DNA of 6,829 nucleotides from an uncultured Porphyromonadaceae bacterium (GCA_902475285.1 CABRZA010000132.1:1-6829); one strand, 5' to 3'; shown: positions 1 through 6,636, numbered from the stretch's first letter. Numbers and translations are program-made. The notes: generated by a model not told the origin, from the letters alone.

Positions 1-38
1 AACCTCCGCCCCTCTTTTTAAAATAATTTATCTTAATG

Positions 39-178
39 GGCCCGAAAATAGCCGCCACGGCAGCGATGGGGAACTCGGTGAAATCTCCGAGGTTGGTGAA
101 TACGGTGAGTATGCTGTTTGCCACTCCTCAGAGCGCTCCGAGCTTTCCGAGGACTCCGAGGCTCTAATTTTCGCGGCC
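39..178. repeat. Degenerate 9-bp tandem repeats bracketed by an imperfect inverted repeat
   Basis: Two blocks of 9-bp units lie upstream of valS. Positions 68-112 hold five units (GGGGAACTC, GGTGAAATC, TCCGAGGTT, GGTGAATAC, GGTGAGTAT). Positions 128-163 hold four units of the form TCnGAGnnn (TCAGAGCGC, TCCGAGCTT, TCCGAGGAC, TCCGAGGCT). The blocks share a KSYGARnnn-like pattern and are offset by 6 bp. On the plus strand one frame reads the array as tripeptides (GEL GEI SEV GEY GEY, then SER SEL SED SEA). The array is flanked by GGCCCGAAAATAG (39-51) and CTAATTTTCGCGGCC (164-178), which pair over 13 bases with two single-base bulges. Local hairpins are possible at 72-94 and 130-165. The repeats and inverted arms are read directly. 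A role (structured RNA, mobile miniature element, or simple expanding repeat) is not shown. Confidence 0.6.
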
Positions 179-192
179 GCCATGTCGTTTTT

Positions 193-224
193 TTTGATTT
201 GTCGGGCGAAAAACGCTAATTTTG
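193..224 (+). promoter_or_regulatory. Bacteroidota-type promoter of valS
   Basis: TTTG at 193-196 and TAATTTTG at 217-224 are separated by 20 bp. This matches the -33 TTTG and -7 TAnnTTTG elements known for the primary sigma factor of Bacteroidetes. Transcription should begin near 231, leaving a leader of about 18 bases before the ATG at 249. The TTG codon at 222-224 lies inside the -7 element, so it cannot be the translation start of this transcript. Confidence 0.85.
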
Positions 225-248
225 CACTTTGAAACTAAAATAACTGCA

Positions 249-2942
249 ATGGATTTGCCACAGAAATACAACCCCGCCGAGGTGGAAGACCGCCTCTACG
301 CCTACTGGCTAAAACACAAGCTCTTCCATTCCGAGCCCGATGCCCGCGAGCCTTACACAATAGTAATCCCGCCGCCAAACGTGACGGGCGTGCTCCACAT
401 GGGACACATGCTCAACAATACAATCCAGGACATCCTGGTGCGCCGCGCGCGTATGCTGGGTAAGAATGCCCTATGGGTGCCCGGAACCGACCACGCAAGC
501 ATCTCCACCGAAACTAAGGTGATAGCCAAGCTCGCCGCCGAGGGTATAAAGAAAACCGACCTCACCCGCGAGGAGTTCCTGCGCCATGCCTGGGACTGGA
601 CCGAGAAATACGGCGGCATCATCCTGCAACAGCTCCGCAAGCTCGGCGCCAGCTGCGACTGGGAGCGTACCGCCTTCACCATGGATCCCCTCCGCAGCGA
701 GAGCGTCACCAAAGTCTTCGTCGACCTCTACAATAAAGGCCTTATCTACCGAGGCCTCCGCATGGTCAACTGGGACTGCCAGAACCGCACCGCAATCAGC
801 GACGACGAGGTATACTTCGTCGAGGAGCAGTCGAAACTCTTCTACCTCCGCTATTACCTTGCCGAGGAACCCGAGAGCCTCGACGTGCCCGAAGGAGCGG
901 TGGTGCATACCGACGCCGCCGGACGCCACTATGCGCTTGTGGCCACCACACGCCCCGAGACTATCATGGGCGACACCGCCATGTGCATCAATCCCAAGGA
1001 CCCCAAGAACACCTGGCTCCGCGGCCGCAAGGTTGTGGTGCCTCTGGTAGGCCGCGTGGTGCCCGTAATTGAGGACCGCTACGTCGACATCGACTTCGGC
1101 ACCGGCTGCCTCAAAGTGACCCCGGCGCACGACAAGAACGACTACATGCTCGGCAAGACCCACAACCTCGACACCATCGACATCTTCAACGAAGACGGCA
1201 CCGTGGCAGAGATTGCCGGAATGTATGTCGGCATGGACCGCTTCGACTGCCGCAAGGCCATCGCCGCCGACCTCGAGGCCGCCGGCCTGCTCGAGCGCAC
1301 CGAGGACTATGTGAACAACATTGGCCTCAGCGAGCGCACCGGCATCCCCGTCGAGCCACGCCTCTCGCTCCAGTGGTTCGTCAACATGAAGCACTTCGCC
1401 TCCATATCGCTCGCGCCCGTAATGGACGACTTCATCCGCTTCGTGCCAGAGAAGTACAAGACCACCTACCGCATATGGCTCGAAAACATTCAGGACTGGT
1501 GCATCAGCCGCCAGCTCTGGTGGGGCCACCGAATACCGGCATGGTTCTACGGCGAGGGCGGCGAAGGCGAGAAGGCCGAGTTCGTCGTGGCGCTCAACGC
1601 CGAGGAGGCGCTCGAAAAGGCACGACAGAAGTCGGGCAACCCCAACCTCACCGCCGCCGACCTGCGTCAGGACCCCGATGCCCTCGACACATGGTTCTCG
1701 TCCTGGCTTTGGCCAATAACCCTCTTCGACGGCATAAACCGCCCCGGCAACGAGGAGATGAAGTACTACTATCCCACGGCAACCCTCGTCACAGGCCCCG
1801 ACATCATCTTCTTCTGGGTAGCCCGCATGATTATGGCCGGCTACGAATATGCCGGCGACAAACCCTTCGGCAACGTCTACTTCACCGGCATCGTGCGCGA
1901 CTCGCTGGGCCGCAAGATGAGCAAGAAGCTCGGCAACTCGCCCGACCCCCTCGACCTCATCAAGGAGTACGGTGCCGACGGCGTCCGCATGGGCCTCATG
2001 CTCGCAGCACCTGCCGGAAACGACATTATGTACGACGACAAGCTCGTGCTCCAGGGCCGCAACTTCTGCAACAAGATATGGAACTCCTTCCGCCTCGTCA
2101 AGGGCTGGCAGGTCGATGATAGCGCCCCGGCTCCCCGCACTGCCGAACTCGCACACCGCTGGATGGAAGCGCGCCTCAACCAGGCCATTGCCGAAGTCGA
2201 CGACCTCTTCGACAAGTTCCGCATCAACGAGGCCCTGATGACCGTCTACCGCCTCTTCTGCGACGATTTCTCGGCCACATACCTCGAAACCATCAAGCCC
2301 GCCTACGGCAGCCCTGTCGACGGCGCAACGCTTCGCCGCGCCGAGGGCTTCCTCGACTCGCTACTCCGCATGCTGCACCCCTTCATGCCCTTCATCACCG
2401 AGGAGCTGTGGCAGAACCTCGCCACGCGTCGCGACGGCGAGTCGATTATGTACGCCTCCATGCCCGTGGCAGGTACCGTCGACAACGACATCATCGCCTG
2501 CATGAGCCGCGCCCTCGACATCGTCAACGGCGTGCGCGGCGTGCGTGCCCGCAAGAACATCGCTCCCAAGGAGGCACTCCGCCTGTGCGTGCTCGGCGAC
2601 ATCGACGCCGACACTGCGGCCATCGCCTCCAAGCTCGCCAACCTCTCGGAGGTAGCCTGCGGATGCGAGAAGGATGCAGCTGCGGCATCGTTCCTCGTGG
2701 GAACGCTTGAGTTCAACGTGCCTCAAAGCGCCGGTGTCGACGTCGAGGCCGAACTTGCCCGCATCGACAAGGAAATAAACTATCTGCAAGGCTTCCGCGC
2801 CTCCGTCGAGCGCAAGCTCGCCAACGAGCGCTTCGTGGCCAACGCCCCCGCTGCCGTGGTCGACGCCGAGCGCCGCAAGCTCGCCGACGCCGACGCCAAG
2901 CTCGCAGCCCTCGCAGCATCACGAGCCGCCCTCACCAAGTAA
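249..2942 (+). CDS. valS: Valyl-tRNA synthetase
   Basis: Cytoplasmic class I aminoacyl-tRNA synthetase that charges tRNA-Val with valine and clears misactivated threonine. The product has 897 residues from the ATG at 249. An in-frame TTG at 222 sits in the promoter and was rejected as a start. The HIGH signature appears as HMGH (residues 50-53), after PPPNVTG. WVPGTDHA is at 76-83. The CP1 editing domain carries VATTRPET (231-238), GTG (284-286) and PAHD (292-295). The catalytic core resumes with DALDTWFSSWLWP (477-489) and the KMSKS loop as KMSKK (556-560). A helical anticodon-binding domain follows, then a charged coiled-coil tRNA-binding arm from about residue 830 to the end. All expected parts are present and the length is normal for the family. 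The gene appears monocistronic: it has its own promoter and a hairpin follows the stop. Confidence 0.98.
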   Translation: MDLPQKYNPAEVEDRLYAYWLKHKLFHSEPDAREPYTIVIPPPNVTGVLHMGHMLNNTIQDILVRRARMLGKNALWVPGTDHASISTETKVIAKLAAEGIKKTDLTREEFLRHAWDWTEKYGGIILQQLRKLGASCDWERTAFTMDPLRSESVTKVFVDLYNKGLIYRGLRMVNWDCQNRTAISDDEVYFVEEQSKLFYLRYYLAEEPESLDVPEGAVVHTDAAGRHYALVATTRPETIMGDTAMCINPKDPKNTWLRGRKVVVPLVGRVVPVIEDRYVDIDFGTGCLKVTPAHDKNDYMLGKTHNLDTIDIFNEDGTVAEIAGMYVGMDRFDCRKAIAADLEAAGLLERTEDYVNNIGLSERTGIPVEPRLSLQWFVNMKHFASISLAPVMDDFIRFVPEKYKTTYRIWLENIQDWCISRQLWWGHRIPAWFYGEGGEGEKAEFVVALNAEEALEKARQKSGNPNLTAADLRQDPDALDTWFSSWLWPITLFDGINRPGNEEMKYYYPTATLVTGPDIIFFWVARMIMAGYEYAGDKPFGNVYFTGIVRDSLGRKMSKKLGNSPDPLDLIKEYGADGVRMGLMLAAPAGNDIMYDDKLVLQGRNFCNKIWNSFRLVKGWQVDDSAPAPRTAELAHRWMEARLNQAIAEVDDLFDKFRINEALMTVYRLFCDDFSATYLETIKPAYGSPVDGATLRRAEGFLDSLLRMLHPFMPFITEELWQNLATRRDGESIMYASMPVAGTVDNDIIACMSRALDIVNGVRGVRARKNIAPKEALRLCVLGDIDADTAAIASKLANLSEVACGCEKDAAAASFLVGTLEFNVPQSAGVDVEAELARIDKEINYLQGFRASVERKLANERFVANAPAAVVDAERRKLADADAKLAALAASRAALTK

Positions 2943-2961
2943 GCCTTATATATCGATACAA

Positions 2962-2993
2962 AAGGGCTCCGACCGTTGCCGGCCGGGGCCCTT
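2962..2993 (+). terminator. Probable terminator hairpin after valS
   Basis: AAGGGCTCCGACCG (2962-2975) pairs with CGGCCGGGGCCCTT (2980-2993) across a TTGC loop. The 14-position stem has one G-T wobble and one A-C mismatch. It starts 20 bases after the valS stop codon. The downstream T-tract is weak (TT, then TTT after CCACG), so the termination role is inferred from position and stem strength. Confidence 0.7.
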
Positions 2994-3173
2994 CCACGTT
3001 TCAACTATTTATTTATGAGAACCCCGACACTTTGTAATCACTACACCGTGTCAAGGCGAGGGATGCTTGGGGCATCTTATCCTTTCTTCTATGGGAATAA
3101 CACCCCCTGCCGTCATTCGCTCGCGCACTTTCTGCCAAAAATTTATAAATTTCACCTCTCGAACGCCTCCTTT
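2994..3173. other. Spacer between valS terminator and hydrolase promoter
   Basis: No credible gene is seen here. A 74-codon open frame (2976-3200) starts inside the terminator stem, overlaps the next promoter and resembles nothing I know. Two small features stand out: a weak hairpin, GATGC-TTGGG-GCATC at 3062-3076, extendable by two G-T pairs; and a perfect 14-bp AT palindrome, AAATTTATAAATTT, at 3139-3152, about 75 bases before the next start codon. The palindrome could be a protein-binding site, but nothing else supports that. Confidence 0.4.
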
Positions 3174-3205
3174 TTTGCTTGTCACGTCCTTTTTGGTTAA
3201 CTTCG
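3174..3205 (+). promoter_or_regulatory. Probable promoter of the hydrolase/glycosyltransferase unit
   Basis: TTTG at 3174-3177 and TAACTTCG at 3198-3205 are separated by 20 bp. The -7 element departs from TAnnTTTG at one base (C for the second-last T). Transcription would start near 3212, giving a leader of about 16 bases before the ATG at 3228, similar to the valS arrangement. The imperfect -7 suggests a weaker promoter than those of valS or the ferredoxin. Confidence 0.5.
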
Positions 3206-3227
3206 CCATTAATTTAACATCTTATCC

Positions 3228-4715
3228 ATGAAAACAACTAAAATATTCATCACACTCGCTGCGGCTGCCGCAATGGCATTTAATGCCGCCGCTGCCGAAG
3301 GACCCGCCGAGCTGTCGAAACGGGAGTTCCGCGGAGCATGGCTCCACACCGTGTATCAGGGCCAGTACAAATCGCAGACCACCGAGCAGAACAAGGCGTA
3401 CCTCATCCGTCAGCTCGACAGCCTCAAGGCCGTAGGCGTCAATGCCGTCCTCTTCCAGGTGCGACCCCAGGCCGACGCCTTCTATCACTCCGACCTCGAG
3501 CCCTGGAGCTGCTATCTCACCGACGGCGGCAAGGCTCCCGTGCCGTTCTGGGATCCCCTCGAATTCATGGTGGAGCAGACCCATGCCCGAGGTATGGAGC
3601 TCCACGCATGGCTCAACCCCTACCGCGTGACATCTTCGGCAAAGCAGAAGCTCGCCCCCAACCATATCTACCACAAGCATCCCGAACGCTTCGTGCGCTA
3701 CGACGGCAAGCTATACTTCGATCCCGCTCTCCCCGAGAACCGCGACTTCATCGGTCAGGTTGTCGACGATATCATAAGCCGCTATAACGTCGACGGCATC
3801 CATTTCGACGATTACTTCTATCCCTATCCCGTGGCCGGAAAGGACTTCCCCGACGATACCTCATATGCAAAATACGGACGGGGAATGGACCGCGGCGACT
3901 GGCGGCGAAAGAACGTCGACCTTCTCATCGAAGACATCCACAAGCGCATCGCTGCCAAAAAACCATGGGTGCGCTTCGGCATCAGTCCCTTCGGCATCTA
4001 CCGGAACAAGAGCACCGACCCCAAGGGCAGCGACACCAGCGGCCTCCAGAACTACGATGCCCTCTATGCCGACGTCCTCCTTTGGGAGCGCGAGGGGTGG
4101 ATCGACTATCTCCTGCCGCAGCTATATTGGGAACTCGAACACAAGGCCGCCGGCTATCTCGTTCTCGTCGACTGGTGGAACCGCACCGCCGGGCAACACC
4201 GTCATCTCTACATTGGTCAGGACGTGGGCCGCACCATGTCGAAGCCCGACCTCGCTCCTTCCACCGACCGCACACAGCTGCGCCATAAACTCCGCCTCGC
4301 CCGCGAAGGCGCCAACATTCAGGGCAACTGCTGGTGGCCCGGCTACTCGGTGACACGCAATACCGGAGGTGTCGCCGACTCGCTCGTCAACGATATCCAG
4401 CGTTATCCGGCCCTCGTGCCCCCCTATACCTGGATATCTTCCGCCATCCCCGCTTCGCCCGCAGGAGTGACCGTCAGCGGCAGCGAAATCACCTGGACGC
4501 CGTCGGTTCAGGCCGGCCTCGCCACCGACGTGGTGCGCTATGCCGTATACCGTTTCGACACTCCCGAGGCAGTCGACATCGAGCGTGCCGACGCCCTCGT
4601 CGACGTAGTGCCCGCCACATCATTCACCGCCACCGCACCCGGCTGTTATGTCGTTACGGCTCTCGACCGCGTCAACAACGAGTCGGCTCCATCTGCCGTA
4701 GCTATCGTAAAATAA
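3228..4715 (+). CDS. Secreted GHL10/DUF187-family glycoside hydrolase
   Basis: A 495-residue exported protein. Residues 1-23 form a signal peptide (KTTK, then an Ala-rich core ending AAA before E24) with no lipobox cysteine, so a soluble periplasmic or secreted product is expected. Residues 31 to about 400 match the GHL10/DUF187 TIM-barrel family: REFRGAW (32-38), FQVRPQADAFY (76-86), HAWLNPYR (126-133), DGIHFDDYFYP (189-199), FGISPFGIYR (250-259) and QLYWE (298-302). The acidic pair D194/D195 is the likely catalytic region by family analogy. A fibronectin-III-like beta domain follows from about residue 413 to the end. E. coli DigH, a relative, cleaves peptide-free peptidoglycan glycan strands. 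Peptidoglycan or a related glycan is therefore a plausible substrate here, but the sequence does not settle it. It is cotranscribed with the next gene, four bases downstream. Confidence 0.88.
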   Translation: MKTTKIFITLAAAAAMAFNAAAAEGPAELSKREFRGAWLHTVYQGQYKSQTTEQNKAYLIRQLDSLKAVGVNAVLFQVRPQADAFYHSDLEPWSCYLTDGGKAPVPFWDPLEFMVEQTHARGMELHAWLNPYRVTSSAKQKLAPNHIYHKHPERFVRYDGKLYFDPALPENRDFIGQVVDDIISRYNVDGIHFDDYFYPYPVAGKDFPDDTSYAKYGRGMDRGDWRRKNVDLLIEDIHKRIAAKKPWVRFGISPFGIYRNKSTDPKGSDTSGLQNYDALYADVLLWEREGWIDYLLPQLYWELEHKAAGYLVLVDWWNRTAGQHRHLYIGQDVGRTMSKPDLAPSTDRTQLRHKLRLAREGANIQGNCWWPGYSVTRNTGGVADSLVNDIQRYPALVPPYTWISSAIPASPAGVTVSGSEITWTPSVQAGLATDVVRYAVYRFDTPEAVDIERADALVDVVPATSFTATAPGCYVVTALDRVNNESAPSAVAIVK

Positions 4716-4719
4716 ATCC

Positions 4720-5667
4720 ATGACCCTTAGTGTGATAGTTCCGGCATATAATGCCGCTGCATACCTCGAAGAGTGTGCCGCGAGCATTCTGCCGCAACTG
4801 TCGCAGGGGTCGACACTCGTCATTGTCGACGACGCCAGTACCGACGCCACGCCCGACATCTGCCGCCGTCTGCGCGATGCCCATCCCTCGAAGGTGGTGA
4901 TAGCCGCAGGCGGTGGCCGCGGCGTGTCGGCGGCACGCAACCTCGGCCTCACTCTTGCCGAAAGCGACCTCGTGGCCTTCTGCGATGCCGACGACGCCTA
5001 CGCCCCCGGCGCACTCGCACTGCTTTGCCGTGCGTTCGAGCCCGACCCGGAGGTCGACATAGCCTCGGCCACCTTCTGCCGCCGGCATATGCCGCGCCCC
5101 GATGCCCGCGCCCTTCCCGAGCCGACATCCGGCACCGAGGCCCTGCGGTTGATGCTGTATCAGCGACCCGGTCGCCATGAGAGCGCATGGGCAAAGGTGT
5201 ATCGCCGCACCATCCTCAGCAGCACCGAAGGCTTCGCCGAAGGCATGCGCTACGAGGACCTCGAGATTGTGCCCCGCCTCTACCTCCGTGCGCGCCGTGT
5301 GGCGCATTTCGATACCCCCGTCTATTATTACCGCGATCATCCCGAAGGATTCCTTAATAACTATACCCCCGACCGTGCCGATGCCCTGCGTGCCGTCGAC
5401 AGCATCTGTGCCGCCGTGGAAGGGCAGGGGAGTGCGCTCGAAGCCGCCGCTCGAAGCCGCCGTTTCAGTGCCGACTTCAACATCTTCGCCCTGGCTTCGA
5501 TACACGGCGACACCGCCCTCGCTGCCCGCTGCTGGCAGCGCCTCGTGGCCAACCGCCGCGCCATCCTCGCCGACGGCGACGTCCGCCTCAAAAACCGCCT
5601 CGGTGCCCTCCTCACATACTTCGGCCGCCCCCTCACCGCCGCTTTCGCTCGCCGGGTATATCGCTGA
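4720..5667 (+). CDS. Family 2 glycosyltransferase (GT-A fold)
   Basis: A 315-residue cytoplasmic or membrane-associated inverting glycosyltransferase, expected to move a sugar from a nucleotide-sugar donor to an envelope glycan acceptor. The N-terminus LSVIVPAYNAAAYLEECAAS is a classic GT2 start. DDASTD (37-42) contributes to the nucleotide site, GRGVSAARN occupies 66-74, the metal-binding DAD is at 89-91 (within FCDADD), and the likely catalytic-base motif is Y178-E179-D180 in MRYEDLEIVPRLY. The C-terminal third is helical and basic, ending FARRVYR, with no clear transmembrane helix. The ATG lies four bases after the hydrolase stop, so the two are probably translated from one mRNA. Donor and acceptor cannot be read from the sequence. 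A 13-bp tandem duplication affects codons 239-248, but the present frame gives a sensible C-terminus, so the gene is taken as intact. Confidence 0.92.
   Translation: MTLSVIVPAYNAAAYLEECAASILPQLSQGSTLVIVDDASTDATPDICRRLRDAHPSKVVIAAGGGRGVSAARNLGLTLAESDLVAFCDADDAYAPGALALLCRAFEPDPEVDIASATFCRRHMPRPDARALPEPTSGTEALRLMLYQRPGRHESAWAKVYRRTILSSTEGFAEGMRYEDLEIVPRLYLRARRVAHFDTPVYYYRDHPEGFLNNYTPDRADALRAVDSICAAVEGQGSALEAAARSRRFSADFNIFALASIHGDTALAARCWQRLVANRRAILADGDVRLKNRLGALLTYFGRPLTAAFARRVYR
5435..5462 (+). repeat. Perfect 13-bp tandem duplication within the glycosyltransferase gene
   Basis: GCTCGAAGCCGCC occurs at 5436-5448 and again, directly adjacent, at 5449-5461. The periodicity extends by one base on each side. 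The unit is not a multiple of three, so the two copies are read in different frames (A-L-E-A-A, then A-R-S-R-R). Loss or gain of a copy would frameshift the last quarter of the protein. It may be a slippage site or simply a chance product of the biased codon use. Confidence 0.8.
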
Positions 5668-5691
5668 TCGAAAAAATTTTTGCCCGCATTG

Positions 5692-5722
5692 TTTGCAACC
5701 AAAGAAAAAAGCGCTAACTTTG
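5692..5722 (+). promoter_or_regulatory. Bacteroidota-type promoter of the ferredoxin gene
   Basis: TTTG at 5692-5695 and TAACTTTG at 5715-5722 are separated by 19 bp, an exact match to the -33/-7 consensus. Transcription should start near 5729, giving a leader of about 38 bases that is A-rich and lacks a Shine-Dalgarno sequence, as is usual for highly expressed genes in this phylum. The promoter lies just after the glycosyltransferase stop. No hairpin terminator separates the two genes, so some readthrough is possible. Confidence 0.85.
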
Positions 5723-5766
5723 CAAGACGAAAACAACCAATTCCTAAATTTCTAAAACTTACAACT

Positions 5767-5937
5767 ATGGCATATGTAATTACCGACAGCTGCGTAGCAT
5801 GCGGCACCTGTCTGCCCGAGTGCCCCGTTGGCGCTATTTCGGAAGGCGATATCTATCATATCGATCCCGATACCTGCATCGACTGCGGCACCTGCGCAAG
5901 CGTTTGCCCCAACGACGCTATCATCCCCGGCGAATAA
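5767..5937 (+). CDS. Small 2[4Fe-4S] bacterial-type ferredoxin
   Basis: A 56-residue acidic cytoplasmic electron carrier of the clostridial type. Two complete CxxCxxCxxxCP motifs are visible: Cys 9, 12, 15, 19 (CVACGTCLPECP) and Cys 37, 40, 43, 47 (CIDCGTCASVCP). The second set is followed by NDAI and the protein ends IIPGE. All eight ligands are present and the length is typical. It would carry low-potential electrons between anaerobic oxidoreductases such as pyruvate:ferredoxin oxidoreductase, hydrogenases or Rnf, though no partner is encoded nearby. The ATG at 5767 was chosen because it starts just before the conserved AYVI segment; the frame is open further upstream, but that would run back through the promoter. 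It is apparently monocistronic, with its own promoter and a following palindrome. Confidence 0.96.
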   Translation: MAYVITDSCVACGTCLPECPVGAISEGDIYHIDPDTCIDCGTCASVCPNDAIIPGE

Positions 5938-5957
5938 TCAATTCCATCGCCATAAGC

Positions 5958-5988
5958 ATGTAGGGCCGAGCATCGCTCGGCCCTACAT
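5958..5988. terminator. Perfect palindromic hairpin between convergent genes
   Basis: ATGTAGGGCCGAGC (5958-5971) and GCTCGGCCCTACAT (5975-5988) form a perfect 14-bp stem with an ATC loop. It lies 20 bases after the ferredoxin stop and 10 bases beyond the stop of the opposing acyltransferase gene, so it is well placed to end transcription from both sides. Only a short T-run (GTTTTA at 5991-5996) follows on the plus strand. The GTAGGGCC.../...GGCCCTAC arms look like a dispersed palindromic repeat of the REP kind, which is an impression and not a database match. Confidence 0.8.
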
Positions 5989-5998
5989 CCGTTTTAGC

Positions 5999-6607
5999 CT
6001 ACGGCAGCGGCCACGGATTGCCTATATATTCCGGGTGGAGTGGGGCGTTGAGTTTCTTTGCGGGCACACCGCCCACAACCGACGCCTCGGTGATACTGCG
6101 GGTAACCACCGCGCCGGCTCCTATGCAGCTGCCCGAATGAATTTCCACATTGTCAACAACGCATACCGACGGCCCGAAATACACATTGTTGCCTATCTTC
6201 GCCGCTTCGCCGCTGCCGGCACCTACGGTGGAGAACTGCCCAAAGCTCACATTATTGCCTATTACGGCCGATGGGTTGATGATAAGTCCTTGACAATGGC
6301 CTATATACAGGCCGTACCCTACTACGGTCCGCGGAGGTATCGTAAGTCCGTAGCGGCGTTTGTAGCGCCTCACCATAATTTTTGCCGGTATATAGAACCA
6401 GCCCTTGCGGTGCTGTGCCAGGCGCCACCAGAAGCTGAATCCGACGCTTGTGCGGTTGAGCCCCATGAGCCATATTTTAAAGAGGCTGTCGCGGCGCCCC
6501 GTGTGGCGGTATGCGTCGGAGCGGATAAGCTCGCCGCAGTCCGTATAGCTGTGCGGAATCGGAATTCGCACTTCCTCGCCCGCAATGGTGTAGCTTCTGT
6601 ATTCCAT
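5999..6607 (-). CDS. Left-handed beta-helix acyltransferase (serine acetyltransferase-like)
   Basis: A 202-residue protein of the hexapeptide-repeat superfamily, closest in layout to serine acetyltransferase-like enzymes found in polysaccharide loci. Residues 1 to about 85 are a non-repeat N-terminal part containing a Trp- and Arg-rich stretch (SLFKIWLMGLNRTS, SFWWRLAQHRKGW), and 87-185 form the beta helix. The segment GYGLYIGHCQGLIINPSAVIG (97-117) aligns with the active-site loop of serine acetyltransferases, making H104 the likely catalytic base. The helix continues with IGNNVSFGQF, IGNNVYFGPS and IGAGAVV, and closes with VVGGVPAKKL (177-186), a typical end. Acetyl-CoA is the probable donor. 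The acceptor could be a sugar hydroxyl or serine, and the neighbouring glycan genes favour a sugar. It is convergent with the ferredoxin gene and divergent from the gene at the right edge. Confidence 0.88.
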   Translation of the reverse strand: MEYRSYTIAGEEVRIPIPHSYTDCGELIRSDAYRHTGRRDSLFKIWLMGLNRTSVGFSFWWRLAQHRKGWFYIPAKIMVRRYKRRYGLTIPPRTVVGYGLYIGHCQGLIINPSAVIGNNVSFGQFSTVGAGSGEAAKIGNNVYFGPSVCVVDNVEIHSGSCIGAGAVVTRSITEASVVGGVPAKKLNAPLHPEYIGNPWPLP

Positions 6608-6628
6608 GATGGTTGCTGATATTTCTTA

Positions 6629-6636
6629 CAAAGATA
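6629..6636 (-). promoter_or_regulatory. Probable -7 element of the acyltransferase promoter
   Basis: Read on the minus strand this is TATCTTTG, an exact fit to TAnnTTTG, lying 22 bases before the ATG at 6607. Transcription would start near 6622, giving a leader of about 15 bases. I see no TTTG at the usual 19-21 bp distance, so the promoter may be weak or factor-dependent. Confidence 0.55.

Noticed and set aside
66..167. Plus-strand 33-codon open frame starting ATG at 66
   Set aside because: It consists almost entirely of repeat units, has no promoter, and no sign of a conserved peptide.
28..183. Minus-strand 51-codon open frame (ATG at 183) rich in Ser, Glu and Pro
   Set aside because: The Ser/Glu/Pro pattern is just another reading of the same 9-bp array, and no promoter of the local type precedes it.
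2..232. Plus-strand frame open from the left edge, with SEx/GEx tripeptides, possibly the tail of an upstream gene
   Set aside because: It runs through the valS promoter and ends 17 bases before valS. Openness follows from the 9-bp repeat, and the rest does not look like a protein end. It cannot be fully excluded without the upstream sequence.
471..2156. Long minus-strand open frame of 561 codons antisense to valS
   Set aside because: It lies wholly within valS, whose motifs are unmistakable. Strong GC bias at third codon positions removes stops from the antisense frame, and the composition (Val/Gly/Ala/Glu/His-rich) is that of a shadow.
2976..3200. 74-codon plus-strand open frame between valS and the hydrolase
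   Set aside because: Its start lies in the loop of the valS terminator hairpin, its end overlaps the next promoter, its codon use differs from the real genes, and it matches no family I recognise.
4702..5736. Minus-strand open frame of 344 codons antisense to the glycosyltransferase
   Set aside because: It covers a clear GT2 gene and the ferredoxin promoter, has no recognisable motifs, and is explained by the codon bias of the plus-strand gene.
5828..6619. Plus-strand open frame of 263 codons across the ferredoxin end and the acyltransferase
   Set aside because: It overlaps the ferredoxin in another frame, runs through the palindrome, and is antisense to a gene with clear hexapeptide repeats.
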